Source: Sphingomonas leidyi (GTDB taxonomy: Bacteria > Pseudomonadota > Alphaproteobacteria > Sphingomonadales > Sphingomonadaceae). From it: a DNA stretch of 64,000 nucleotides. Shown here in pieces: positions 1 to 8,292 of this stretch. A program made the translations under genes and the position numbers. Where the stretch lies: assembly GCF_011761945.1 (NCBI RefSeq), contig NZ_JAASQV010000001.1, forward strand, positions 868,001 through 932,000, written 5' to 3'. Each line of letters opens with the position of its first letter. The first letter of the stretch is position 1. The notes beneath the pieces were generated by a model. The model was given only the letters and a program-made list of their open reading frames with translations, did not search any database and was not told the DNA's origin.

Positions 1-1206
1 GAAGATGGTCAGGCATGCCATGTCTTGCGCCTGGACCCGGCCGGCGCGCGCCTCGAGCGGGAAGAGCGAGCCGTCGCTGCGCTGCCCGACGGCGCTGAGC
101 GGCTCGGCGTTCCATGGGCTCAGCTCGCGTTCGCGCAGGTCGGCCAGCTCCTGGCGCGTGCGTTCGGCATGCGACGGCGGAGCGAGAAGGATGACCGGCT
201 CGCCGACGACCTGCTCGGCGCGATAGCCCCAGAGGCGCTCGGCGGCGGCGCTGAAATCGAGGATCGTGCCTTCCTCGTCGACCAGGATCACGGCGTCGGG
301 CACCATCGTCAGCACCGCGCTGAGCTTCGCCTCGCGGATCGCCAGCGCCCGGCTCTGCGTATCTGCATGGCCGATCGCGCGCATCAGCACGCCCGCCAGG
401 ATCACGACATTGGCCGCGAGCACGGCGAACTGGGCCGCGCCGAAGCCGAGCAGGTCCGCCTGATATGCCGCGAAGCCGAGCAGCGAGGGGATGGCGGGCA
501 GAATGATGATCGCGGGCGCCAGCCGTATCAGTAGATGCCATCCCCGCTCGTTCGGTTCGTGGCGCATGGCATGGAGGATGAGCCCGGCGGCCGGGAGCAG
601 GGCGAGCGCGCTCGAGATCGCCGAGCGCCCGAGAAAGGCCGGCGAGATGCCGCCCGGCTCGCTGACGAGCGCGGCCGTTGCCAGCAGGGTGAGCGCCGCC
701 GTTCCGCTGGCCAGGATGATGCCGATGACGCGATAGGCGCGGCGATCCACGGTCAGGGCGAGCGCGGCGAGCCCGCCCAGCGCCTGCACCGCCACCGTGC
801 CGCCCGGGCTGAGGCCGTCGTTGCGCACGCCGAGGCGTTGCACCGCGTCGAAGAAGAAGAGGCGCTCGATGGCGATCGCGCCGGTGAGGTACTGGAAGGT
901 GATGAGGCTGAGCAGGATCGCTGCCGGGGCGGCGGCCAGCCGGGCCAGCCGGGGGTGGCCGCTCACTGCCAGGAACGCCGCCAGGGTCACGCTGCAGCCG
1001 TTGATCGCGCTGAGCGGCGCCACTGCGTAATGGGGATTGCCGAAGCCGCGCAGCACCGGCAGGTCGAGCAGCCAGCCGAGCAGCGGCAGCGAGAGGACGA
1101 TGCAGCCGATCCCGGTCATCCATTGCGGCAGGGCGGCCGCGCCGAAGCCGATCCGATCGCGGCCCGGTATCGCGGCGTCCTGCCTGTCTGCGGCCCTGCT
1201 CGTCAT
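1..1206 (-). CDS. PAS-domain membrane sensor protein (partial, runs off left edge)
   Basis: Reading leftward from an ATG at 1206, the frame stays open to base 1, so only the first 402 residues are present and any output domain is missing. Residues about 25 to 285 carry roughly eight hydrophobic segments, a multi-pass membrane input region that I cannot assign to a named family. Residues about 290 to 402 look like a PAS domain, with VPDAVILVDEEGTILDF followed by a WGYRAEQVVGEP segment typical of the PAS core. A histidine kinase or a GGDEF/EAL output would be usual after such a module, but neither is visible. It is divergent from the small membrane gene at 1344. The coding call rests on the long open frame, codon bias and the PAS match. 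Confidence 0.8.
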   Translation of the reverse strand, partial: MTSRAADRQDAAIPGRDRIGFGAAALPQWMTGIGCIVLSLPLLGWLLDLPVLRGFGNPHYAVAPLSAINGCSVTLAAFLAVSGHPRLARLAAAPAAILLSLITFQYLTGAIAIERLFFFDAVQRLGVRNDGLSPGGTVAVQALGGLAALALTVDRRAYRVIGIILASGTAALTLLATAALVSEPGGISPAFLGRSAISSALALLPAAGLILHAMRHEPNERGWHLLIRLAPAIIILPAIPSLLGFAAYQADLLGFGAAQFAVLAANVVILAGVLMRAIGHADTQSRALAIREAKLSAVLTMVPDAVILVDEEGTILDFSAAAERLWGYRAEQVVGEPVILLAPPSHAERTRQELADLRERELSPWNAEPLSAVGQRSDGSLFPLEARAGRVQAQDMACLTIF

Positions 1207-1343
1207 GGCTCGTTCCGGGTACCGGGCCAGTGCCTGCCCGGCGGCATTGTAGCAGCAAGCGCGGCATGGTGCGTAATCCGGAAAAACCGCAGGGAGGCCG
1301 GGGAACGTTTCGGCGGCGCAACCCGTTGATGGACGAACGCTAA

Positions 1344-1505
1344 ATGGAGAGCATGAAGATGCTTTGGACCATCGTTGTCGTCCTGCTGATCCTCTGGCTG
1401 CTGGGCTTCACCTTCCACATCGCCGGCGGGATCATCCACCTCCTGCTGGTGATCGCCATCGTGGTCGGCCTGATCCAGCTCTTCACCGGGCGGAAAGTGG
1501 TCTAG
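1344..1505 (+). CDS. small hydrophobic membrane protein, lmo0937/DUF5670-like
   Basis: This frame encodes 53 residues, starting MESMKMLWTIVVVLLILWLL. There are two closely spaced membrane segments (about 6-21 and 27-46) joined by a short FTFHIAGG turn, ending in a basic GRKVV tail. Size, the two-segment hairpin and the central aromatic/histidine turn fit the lmo0937-type small membrane proteins common in bacteria, whose function is unknown. The gene stands alone, with a 219-base gap to chpT in which I see no gene. An in-frame ATG at 1353 is a possible alternative start. Confidence 0.65.
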   Translation: MESMKMLWTIVVVLLILWLLGFTFHIAGGIIHLLLVIAIVVGLIQLFTGRKVV

Positions 1506-1724
1506 GGGCCTCCGGGCGCTTCATCGCCCGCCGGCACCGTACAGGCGCTGCCATGCGCGGCGCGATCGGTGCGTGCCTTGCCGATGCGCGGATTCGCGCA
1601 GGCGATTGGTCTCTCCCGTGTTTTCCGGGGATGGTAGCGTTGCCCGGATGGCGCGTACAGGCATGCGCTTGCAGCATGGCGCGCCCTGCGCCAAAGAGGC
1701 TGCACCTGCGGGGGAGCAAGCATC

Positions 1725-2369
1725 TTGAACATCAGCCCGACCGATTTCGCCAGCCTGCTCTGTTCGCGGCTCTGCCACGATCTGCTGAGCCCGGTGGGGG
1801 CGCTCAACAACGGGCTGGAACTGCTCGCCGACGAGCATGACCCCGAGATGCGCGCCCGCTGCCTGGAGCTGCTCAACGAGAGCGCCAAGGCGAGCGCCAA
1901 CAAGCTGAAGTTCTTCCGCCTGGCCTTTGGTGCGGCGGGCGGCTTCGGCGAGACGGTCGACACGCGCGAGGCGCAGGGGGCGATCGAGGGGCTGTTCGGC
2001 GAGAACCACCGCGTGAATGTGGGCTGGATGGTCGAGGATCCGGTGCTGCCCAAGCAGGCGATCAAGGTGCTGATGAACCTGGCGCTGATCGGTGGCGACG
2101 CGCTGATCCGCGGCGGCCAGCTCGATATCGGCGCCGAGATCGTCGACGGCCAGATCGAGATCGTCGTGCGCGCCGACGGCCCGCGCATCGTGCTCGATCC
2201 CGAGCTGCGCGGCGCGCTGGCCGGCGGCAAGGACGACATGCCGATCACGCCGCGCGCGGCGGCGGCGTATCTGATCCACGCGCTGGTCACCCAGGGCGGC
2301 GGCATGCTCCAGGTGAGCCCGCCCGATGCCGAGGTGCTGCTGTTCGGGGCGTCGTTCCGGGTGGGATAG
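1725..2369 (+). CDS. chpT: ChpT-type histidine phosphotransferase
   Basis: This 214-residue protein matches ChpT, the dimeric phosphotransferase that passes phosphate from the hybrid kinase CckA to CtrA and CpdR in the alphaproteobacterial cell-cycle relay. The phosphorylatable histidine lies near residue 18 in the motif SRLCHDLLSPVGALNNG, which mimics a kinase DHp helix. A degenerate ATPase-like fold follows, with no intact ATP-binding motifs, as the family expects. The start is TTG at 1725, chosen because a GGGGGAG ribosome-binding site ends about 10 bases upstream and the motif begins close to the N-terminus. The gene is apparently monocistronic and acts in the cytoplasm. Confidence 0.88.
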   Translation: MNISPTDFASLLCSRLCHDLLSPVGALNNGLELLADEHDPEMRARCLELLNESAKASANKLKFFRLAFGAAGGFGETVDTREAQGAIEGLFGENHRVNVGWMVEDPVLPKQAIKVLMNLALIGGDALIRGGQLDIGAEIVDGQIEIVVRADGPRIVLDPELRGALAGGKDDMPITPRAAAAYLIHALVTQGGGMLQVSPPDAEVLLFGASFRVG

Positions 2370-2457
2370 CGATGCCGTGCCTGTAGCTCCGAGTTCAGGC
2401 GATGGCGACAAGACAAGGGCCCTCCGCCAAATCCTTCGCATCTGGGTTTCAGGCCGC

Positions 2458-3330
2458 TCACGGCGAGGTCTGAAGGGGAGCGCGCATGGTCAACAGCACA
2501 TCGCGCAGGGATTTCGCCGGCCGGCCCGCGAGGCGCTCGACGTCGCCCGTCACGATGTCGAAGCTGCCCGCTACATAACTCCTTTCGATATCGACCATCG
2601 CGTCGATATATTCCGGCGGCATGCCTGACCGTATCATCCCGGCGCGCAGTTGCGGTTCGTCCAACTTGATGAAACGCATCGGCTTGCCCATGGTCTCGGA
2701 AAGAAGCGCGGCGCGCTCGGGGCCGGAGAGCGTTTCCGGGCCCGTGGCATTGTAGATCGCACCAGCATCCGAGTCGCTGTCGCCGAGCAGGATACCGGCG
2801 GCCGCGGCGCCAAGGTCGTCGCGGGAAACATACCCGATCCTGCCATCGCCCAATCCCGCAAGCGTGCCTGACGGGAGAAGCATGGGTGCCATCTGTGCGA
2901 GTGTTTCGGCATAATAATTCATGCGCAGGACGGTCCATCGCGGCGCGGTTCTGAACAGATGCTGCTCGCCGACGAAATAGGGCGCATACATCGACTGTTT
3001 GGGCCAGTCGCGGGTGGCGCACGACGAAATCAGCACGCTATGGCGTATGTTTGCCCGAGTTGCCGCGTCGATCGCGGCGATGAAGTGGCGATCGCGGACG
3101 CCCGGCCGGGTATCGTGGCTGGGAATGATGACGAGGCGGTCCAGGCCGGCATAGGCGCTGACAAGTGAGTCTGGACGGTCGTAATCCCCGTACCGCGCTT
3201 CAATCGATACCGCGCCGATTTCCGGCGTTCGGGAGATCGCGACAATCTCATGAGCCGCCCCCCGCGCCTTCAGATCCTCGACGATGGCCTTGCCGAGCTG
3301 GCCGCTGGCGCCACTGACTCCGATTTTCAT
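2458..3330 (-). CDS. NmrA/QorB-like NAD(P)-binding oxidoreductase
   Basis: This 290-residue protein has an N-terminal Rossmann motif GASGQLGKAIV (residues about 7-17) and the overall layout of atypical short-chain dehydrogenases of the NmrA/QorB type (NAD(P)H:quinone oxidoreductase 2-like). These bind NAD(P) but often lack the SDR Tyr-x3-Lys pair. Downstream motifs such as VLISSCATRDWP and WTVLRMNYYAETLAQ match how these proteins shape the substrate pocket. It is transcribed away from the HxlR regulator at 3446, and two palindromes lie in the shared 115-base gap. That is the usual arrangement of an HxlR-controlled, quinone- or electrophile-induced reductase. The substrate is unknown. Confidence 0.85.
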   Translation of the reverse strand: MKIGVSGASGQLGKAIVEDLKARGAAHEIVAISRTPEIGAVSIEARYGDYDRPDSLVSAYAGLDRLVIIPSHDTRPGVRDRHFIAAIDAATRANIRHSVLISSCATRDWPKQSMYAPYFVGEQHLFRTAPRWTVLRMNYYAETLAQMAPMLLPSGTLAGLGDGRIGYVSRDDLGAAAAGILLGDSDSDAGAIYNATGPETLSGPERAALLSETMGKPMRFIKLDEPQLRAGMIRSGMPPEYIDAMVDIERSYVAGSFDIVTGDVERLAGRPAKSLRDVLLTMRAPLQTSP

Positions 3331-3343
3331 AGACTGTCACTCC

Positions 3344-3362
3344 CACGAACAAATTGTTCGTG
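3344..3362. promoter_or_regulatory. palindromic operator, 9-bp arms
   Basis: CACGAACAA and TTGTTCGTG are perfect inverted arms separated by one base. The site lies 14 bases upstream of the reductase start codon, in the gap between the reductase and the HxlR regulator. By position it is the likely operator for repression of the reductase. Confidence 0.7.
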
Positions 3363-3397
3363 ACGATATGATCGGACGTGCTTAGTGGCACAAGAAT

Positions 3398-3411
3398 GCA
3401 CAAATTTGTGC
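3398..3411. promoter_or_regulatory. second palindrome, GCACAAATTTGTGC
   Basis: This is a perfect 14-bp palindrome, 36 bases from the first operator. Both share an ACAA...TTGT core. It lies closer to the regulator and may mediate autoregulation. Confidence 0.65.
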
Positions 3412-3445
3412 GTGCCAACGATCTTTGACGAGGGATGGATTGAGG

Positions 3446-3844
3446 ATGCGCAGAAGGACCCTTCATCTGGACGCGTCCAAGGTTGGTGCGGAGTGGCAGA
3501 ACGGCGATGATTGCCGCGAGATTCTGCAGTTGCTCGACCGGATCGGCGACAAATGGACGGTCATGGTCGTTGGCGCGCTCACGCCAGGGCCGATGCGGTT
3601 CAACATGCTGATGCGGGAGATCGACGGAGTGTCGCATCGCATGCTGACGCTCACTCTGCGGGGGCTGGCCCAGGATGGTTTGGTCAAGCGGACGGCATAT
3701 CCCACCATCCCGCCCAAGGTGGAATATGAACTTACCGAACTTGGTCGGTCGCTGATCGAGCCGTTGAGTGCGCTCGCGGCGTGGGTGACCCGAAATCGCC
3801 CGGCGATCGAAAAGGCCCGTGCTTCGTTTCCAGATGCCGCTTGA
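3446..3844 (+). CDS. HxlR-family winged-helix transcriptional regulator
   Basis: This protein has 132 residues from the ATG at 3446. TTG codons at 3425 and 3440 are in frame, but the ATG with an upstream GAGGGA fits better. The HxlR signature is clear: a Cys near the N-terminus (NGDDCREILQLLDRIGDKWT), then MRFNMLMREIDGVSHRMLT as the recognition region, and a wing with YPTIPPKVEYELTELGRSL. HxlR proteins are small dimeric regulators that often sense electrophiles or quinones, several through the N-terminal Cys. The gene is divergent from the NmrA-like reductase, which is its probable target. Confidence 0.9.
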   Translation: MRRRTLHLDASKVGAEWQNGDDCREILQLLDRIGDKWTVMVVGALTPGPMRFNMLMREIDGVSHRMLTLTLRGLAQDGLVKRTAYPTIPPKVEYELTELGRSLIEPLSALAAWVTRNRPAIEKARASFPDAA

Positions 3845-3982
3845 ACCGGGCCGTCCATATCTCCGGTTGCGAGACACTGTCATGCGACGGAGTGAGAGGA
3901 GGGCAATGATCGCGAAGGAGCTAACGCCCTTTTAACCACCCATCCCGCACAACCGCCCCGCAAATTTGCTTTCCGGGGCCCC

Positions 3983-6307
3983 ATGGACGACCTGCTGCAG
4001 GAATTCATCGCCGAGACGCGTGAGACGCTCGAAGCGCTTTCGGGCGAGATCGTCGCGTGGGAGGCGCATCCTGCGGACCGCGCCCGCCTCGATGCCATCT
4101 TCCGCTTCGTGCACACGGTGAAGGGAAGCTGCGGCTTTCTCGACCTGCCGCGTCTCGGCCGGCTCAGCCATGCCGCCGAGGACGTGCTGGCCCAGGTGCG
4201 CGAGGGGAGGCGCGCGCCGGATCGCGGGCTCGTCAACGCCGTGCTCGCGGTGGTCGACCGGATCGGCGAGCTGGTGGAAGCGATCGAATCGGGCACCAGC
4301 CTGGACGACAGCGGCGACGACCTGCTGGTCGCCGCGCTGGCCGAGGGCGCCGAGGAAATCGCCCATGCCGGCCCGATCGTCAGCCGCGCGCCTTCGCGCA
4401 GCGTGCGCCTCAACGTCGACCTGCTCGACCGGATGATGTCCGGCATGTCGGACATGGTGCTGGCCCGCAACGAACTGGCCCGCCGATTGCGGAACGGCGA
4501 GATCGACCCCGCCATCGAGGCCGCGCTCGAGCGCCTGTCGCTCACGGTGGGCGAGATGCGCGACACGGTGACGCGCACCCGCATGCAGAAGATCGACGCG
4601 CTCTTCTCCGCGCTGCCGCGCATGGTGCGCGACACGGCGGCGGGGCTGGGCAAGTCGGTGATGCTCCAGGTCGACGGCTCCGACGTCGAGCTCGATCGCG
4701 AGATGATCGAAGTGATGCGCGATCCGCTGGTCCACATCATCCGCAACTCGATCGACCATGGCATCGAGACGCCGGCCGAGCGCCGCGCCGGCGGCAAGCG
4801 CGAGAATGGCCGGCTGTCGGTCTCCGCGCGCCAGTCGGGCAATCAGATCATCATCGAGATCGCGGACGATGGCCGCGGCATCGATACCGAGCGGCTGATC
4901 CAGAAGCTGGCCGCCAATGGCCGCGACGAGGCCAAGCTGCGCAGCCTTTCGGCGCGTGCCAAGCTCGACCTGGTGTTCGAACCGGGGCTTTCGTCCAGGG
5001 ACGTGGTGACCGAGATCTCGGGCCGGGGCGTGGGCATGGACGTGGTGCGCGCCGCGATCGAGCAGATCGGCGGCCGCGTCGAGCTCGACAGCACGCCGGG
5101 CAAGGGCCTGCGCATTGCCATCCATGTGCCGCTGACGCTTTCGATCATCTCGACGATCGTGGTGGGGGTGGACGGCCAGCGCTTCGCCATTCCGCGCCAG
5201 TCGATCGAGGAGATCGTGACCGAGCGCGGCGAGGCGATCCGGGTCGATCTGGTCGGCGGCTCCCCGGTCGCGACCGTGCGCGAGCGCCGCATGCCGCTGA
5301 TCCACCTGGCCGACATGCTCGGCCTGCCCGCCGCCGTCGCGCGCGACGAGGGCAGCCAGATGCTCGCCATCGTCAGCGTCAGCGAGGGCAGCTATGCGCT
5401 CGCGGTCGACACGGTGCTCGACAATGAGGAGCTGGTGATCAAGCCGGCCTCGCCCGCGGTGATGTCGACCGGCCTCTATGCCGGCCAGACGCTGCCGGAT
5501 TCGGGCCTGCCGATGCTGCTGCTCGATTGCGCCGGCATGGCCAAGGCGGCGAGCCTGGATTTCAGCCGCGACGGCCAGCAGATCTTCGAGGAGGAAGAGG
5601 AGGCCGAGGCCGCGCCGGGCCTGCCCGCCCTGCTGTTCCGCGACCTGGACGGCGTGCGCCGCGCGGTGCCGCTGGCGGCGGTCGACCGGGTGGAGCAGGT
5701 CGATGCCGGCAATGTCCGCTTCGCCGCCGGCCGCTTCCGGGTGACGATCGACGACCGCATCCTGCCGCTCGCCGCGCATGGCGACCTGGACGGACTGGAG
5801 CGGATCAACGTGCTGCGCCTCAAGGACGGCACCAACGAAGTCAGCTATGCGATCGAGGAAGCCGCCGACATCGTGATGCTGCCCGAGGAGATCGCGCCGG
5901 CCCGCGAGCCGGGGCCCATCGCCGGGGTGGTGCTGGTGGATGGCGAGCAGGTCGAACTGGTCGACATGCTGTGGATCTTCGACGAGCATGCCGAGCGCGA
6001 AGTGGAGGACAGCCCGCCGCTCTGCCTGATCGCAGGCGACGACGATGGCTGGATGGCATCCTTCGTCAAGCCGCTGCTGGAGGCGTCGGGCTACCGCGTC
6101 GCGCTGCGCCTGGCGCCTGGCGAGACGCCTGCCGTGGTGCTCTCGACCGAGGATGGCCGGGAGACGACCGGCCTGCCGGCTCCGGTCGTCCGGCTGCGAA
6201 AGAAGCGCGCCGCGGGCGGCTCGGGCGACGACAGCGTCTATAGATATGATCGTGCGGGATTGCTTTCCGCGCTCCAGGCCCGGGTTTCCGGCAAGGCAGG
6301 CCGTTGA
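3983..6307 (+). CDS. cheA: chemotaxis histidine kinase CheA
   Basis: This 774-residue protein is the kinase that couples chemoreceptor state to CheY and CheB phosphorylation. Domains in order: Hpt (1-105) with phosphorylatable His44 in FVHTVKGSCGFL; a short linker with no recognisable P2 domain; a dimerisation region from about 138; the ATPase with HIIRNSIDHGIE (N box, about 250), DDGRGID (about 295) and GRGVGMD (about 347); a CheW-like domain (about 383-530); and a second, weaker CheW-like stretch (about 545-670). The last 95 residues resemble a receiver, but the phospho-acceptor position reads VVLSTED rather than a normal Asp motif. It is the first gene of the operon cheA-W-Y-B-R, and its stop overlaps the cheW start. 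Confidence 0.95.
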   Translation: MDDLLQEFIAETRETLEALSGEIVAWEAHPADRARLDAIFRFVHTVKGSCGFLDLPRLGRLSHAAEDVLAQVREGRRAPDRGLVNAVLAVVDRIGELVEAIESGTSLDDSGDDLLVAALAEGAEEIAHAGPIVSRAPSRSVRLNVDLLDRMMSGMSDMVLARNELARRLRNGEIDPAIEAALERLSLTVGEMRDTVTRTRMQKIDALFSALPRMVRDTAAGLGKSVMLQVDGSDVELDREMIEVMRDPLVHIIRNSIDHGIETPAERRAGGKRENGRLSVSARQSGNQIIIEIADDGRGIDTERLIQKLAANGRDEAKLRSLSARAKLDLVFEPGLSSRDVVTEISGRGVGMDVVRAAIEQIGGRVELDSTPGKGLRIAIHVPLTLSIISTIVVGVDGQRFAIPRQSIEEIVTERGEAIRVDLVGGSPVATVRERRMPLIHLADMLGLPAAVARDEGSQMLAIVSVSEGSYALAVDTVLDNEELVIKPASPAVMSTGLYAGQTLPDSGLPMLLLDCAGMAKAASLDFSRDGQQIFEEEEEAEAAPGLPALLFRDLDGVRRAVPLAAVDRVEQVDAGNVRFAAGRFRVTIDDRILPLAAHGDLDGLERINVLRLKDGTNEVSYAIEEAADIVMLPEEIAPAREPGPIAGVVLVDGEQVELVDMLWIFDEHAEREVEDSPPLCLIAGDDDGWMASFVKPLLEASGYRVALRLAPGETPAVVLSTEDGRETTGLPAPVVRLRKKRAAGGSGDDSVYRYDRAGLLSALQARVSGKAGR

Positions 6308-6732
6308 TGTCGCATCTCTATCTCATCGCCCAGATCGCCGGGCGCGCCGTGGCGATCGATTCCGAGCAAGTGGAATCGGTGGTCGATATCGGCGAGGTGA
6401 CGGCGGTGCCGCGCGCCTCGGCGCATGTCCGCGGCCTTGCCGCACTGCGCAGCCGCGTGGTGACGGTGGTCGACACCCAGTCGGCGCTCGGCATGGCGGG
6501 CGGCAGCCCGGCGCGACGCGCGGTGATCACCCATGTCGAGGGGCATCATTATGCGATGCTGGTCGATGCGCTCGACGATGTCGCGCCGTTCGAGTTGCTG
6601 CCGCTCGCGCATGGCGTCACGCTCGACCCCGCCTGGCGCGGGGCGGGGCGGGGAATCGTGGAGCGCGACGGCGAGCCGATCCTGGCGATCGACCTTGCCA
6701 GCCTGGTGCCCGGCTATGCCGGGCCGAATTAA
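6307..6732 (+). CDS. cheW: CheW chemotaxis coupling protein
   Basis: This 141-residue protein is a single CheW domain: LIAQIAGRAVAIDSEQVESV opens the first beta barrel, and a second half ends with ERDGEPILAIDLASLVP. CheW links chemoreceptors to CheA in the signalling array. The ATG at 6307 overlaps the cheA stop codon by one base (TGATG), so translation is probably coupled; the TTG at 6304 is less likely. No receptor gene lies in the window, so its partners must be elsewhere. Confidence 0.9.
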   Translation: MSHLYLIAQIAGRAVAIDSEQVESVVDIGEVTAVPRASAHVRGLAALRSRVVTVVDTQSALGMAGGSPARRAVITHVEGHHYAMLVDALDDVAPFELLPLAHGVTLDPAWRGAGRGIVERDGEPILAIDLASLVPGYAGPN

Positions 6733-6812
6733 TCTCGCGATTAACGTGGCGCTTACGCCTTTCGTGCACTGTCCACTCCACCTAGAGCGCTGAAAGCGGG
6801 GAACAGGGGAAA

Positions 6813-7178
6813 ATGAAGACTTGTCTGGTCGTCGACGATTCCAAGGTGATCCGGAAGGTCGCCCGGCACATCCTGGAAACGCTCGACTTCGAAGTGCGCG
6901 AGGCGGGTGACGGCCGCGAGGCGCTCGACTCCTGCCTGCAGACGCCGCCGGACGTGATCCTGCTCGACTGGAACATGCCCGTGATGAGCGGCATGGACTT
7001 CCTGCGCGCGCTGAAGGATTCCGGGCTGCCGCAGCGCCCGAAAGTGGTGTTCTGCACCACCGAGAACGGCATGGCCTATATCCGCGCCGCCATCGAGGCC
7101 GGCGCCGACGAATATGTCATGAAGCCGTTCGACCGCGAGACGCTGGAAAGCAAGCTGCAGATCGTCGGCGTCGCCTGA
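6813..7178 (+). CDS. cheY: CheY single-domain response regulator
   Basis: This 121-residue stand-alone receiver has all the catalytic residues: the acidic pair Asp8/Asp9, phospho-acceptor Asp52 in LLDWNMPVMSG, Thr82 in FCTTENG and Lys104 in YVMKPFD. It has no output domain, as expected for CheY, which when phosphorylated by CheA acts on the flagellar motor or another effector. The gap of 80 bases after cheW is longer than elsewhere in the operon and ends with an AGGGGAAA ribosome-binding site just before the ATG. Confidence 0.93.
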   Translation: MKTCLVVDDSKVIRKVARHILETLDFEVREAGDGREALDSCLQTPPDVILLDWNMPVMSGMDFLRALKDSGLPQRPKVVFCTTENGMAYIRAAIEAGADEYVMKPFDRETLESKLQIVGVA

Positions 7179-7200
7179 GCGGCGCATGAGGGAGCCACAA

Positions 7201-8292
7201 GTGGCGCAGGCATCTCTTGCGGACACCGGATATGGCGGCACCCCCGCCGGACCGGCGCAGGTGCTGATTGTCGACGATTCGGTCGTCGCGCGATCGGTGC
7301 TGGGGCGGATGGTGGAAGGCACGCGCCGTTTCCGCGTCGCTGCCGCCTATAGCGATGTGCGGGCGGCGCTCGAGTATCTGAAGACGCACAGCGTCGACAT
7401 CATCCTGCTCGATATCGAGATGCCGGGGATCGACGGCATCACCGCGCTGCCCGATGTGATCGCGGCGGGACGCGGGGCCAAGGTGCTGATCGTCTCGTCG
7501 GCGGCCGAGCAGGGCGCGGCGGTGACCGTGCAGGCGCTGGCGCTGGGCGCGGCGGACACGCTGGTAAAGCCCGGCATCGGCGCGTTCGGCGGCCGCTTCG
7601 CCGAAGTGCTCGAGGAGCGGCTCTCCCGCCTGATCGAGGCCCAGGCCCATGCCCATGCGCAGCCCGAGCCTGCGGTGCAGCATCCGCAATATCAGTTTCC
7701 CGCCCAGGCGCCCGAGGGCTTCGATCTGGTTGCGATCGGCGCCTCGACGGGCGGCATCCACGCGCTCAGCCAGTTGCTGCGCGCCATCCCGGCGCGCTTC
7801 CAGGTGCCGATCCTGGTGACCCAGCACCTGCCGGTCTCGTTCATGAGCTATTTCGCCACGCAGCTCGCGGTGCTCGGCGGCCGGCCCTGCGAAGTCGCGG
7901 CCGACCGGATGCGCATCCGGCCCGGCCGGATCATCGTCGCCCCGGGCGACGCGCATCTGCGCGTGGTCCGCACGTCCGACGGCGCGGCGATCCGCCTGAC
8001 CCATGAGAAGGCGGCGAGCGGCTGCATGCCCTCGGTCGATCCCATGTTCGAAAGCGTCGCGGAAGTGTTCGGGGCGCGCGCGCTGGGCGTGGTGCTGAGC
8101 GGCATGGGGCGCGACGGCTGCGAGGGCGCCAGGGACCTGGTCGATGCCGGCGCGCGCGTGCTGGCGCAGGATCGGGCCAGCTCGGTGGTGTGGGGCATGC
8201 CCGGCGCGGTGGCCAATGCGGGCCGGGCGAGCGCGATATTGCCGCCGGACGAGATCGGGCGGCTGATCGCCCGCGGCGGAGGCGGGGCATGA
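7201..8292 (+). CDS. cheB: CheB protein-glutamate methylesterase
   Basis: Receiver domain (about residues 20-135) with phospho-acceptor Asp71 in LLDIEMPGIDG, then the methylesterase domain with catalytic Ser182 in GASTGGIHAL, His209 in TQHLP and the Asp of GMGRDG near 305. CheB removes methyl groups from chemoreceptors and resets adaptation when phosphorylated by CheA. I chose GTG 7201 because GAGGGAG lies 7 bases upstream. An ATG at 7186 would add five residues but has no visible ribosome-binding site. The stop overlaps the cheR ATG (ATGA). Confidence 0.93.
   Translation: MAQASLADTGYGGTPAGPAQVLIVDDSVVARSVLGRMVEGTRRFRVAAAYSDVRAALEYLKTHSVDIILLDIEMPGIDGITALPDVIAAGRGAKVLIVSSAAEQGAAVTVQALALGAADTLVKPGIGAFGGRFAEVLEERLSRLIEAQAHAHAQPEPAVQHPQYQFPAQAPEGFDLVAIGASTGGIHALSQLLRAIPARFQVPILVTQHLPVSFMSYFATQLAVLGGRPCEVAADRMRIRPGRIIVAPGDAHLRVVRTSDGAAIRLTHEKAASGCMPSVDPMFESVAEVFGARALGVVLSGMGRDGCEGARDLVDAGARVLAQDRASSVVWGMPGAVANAGRASAILPPDEIGRLIARGGGGA

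Noticed and set aside
3932..5989. 685-residue open frame on the minus strand opposite cheA
   Set aside because: His/Arg/Asp-rich low-information translation typical of the antisense of a GC-rich gene; cheA on the other strand has full domain support.
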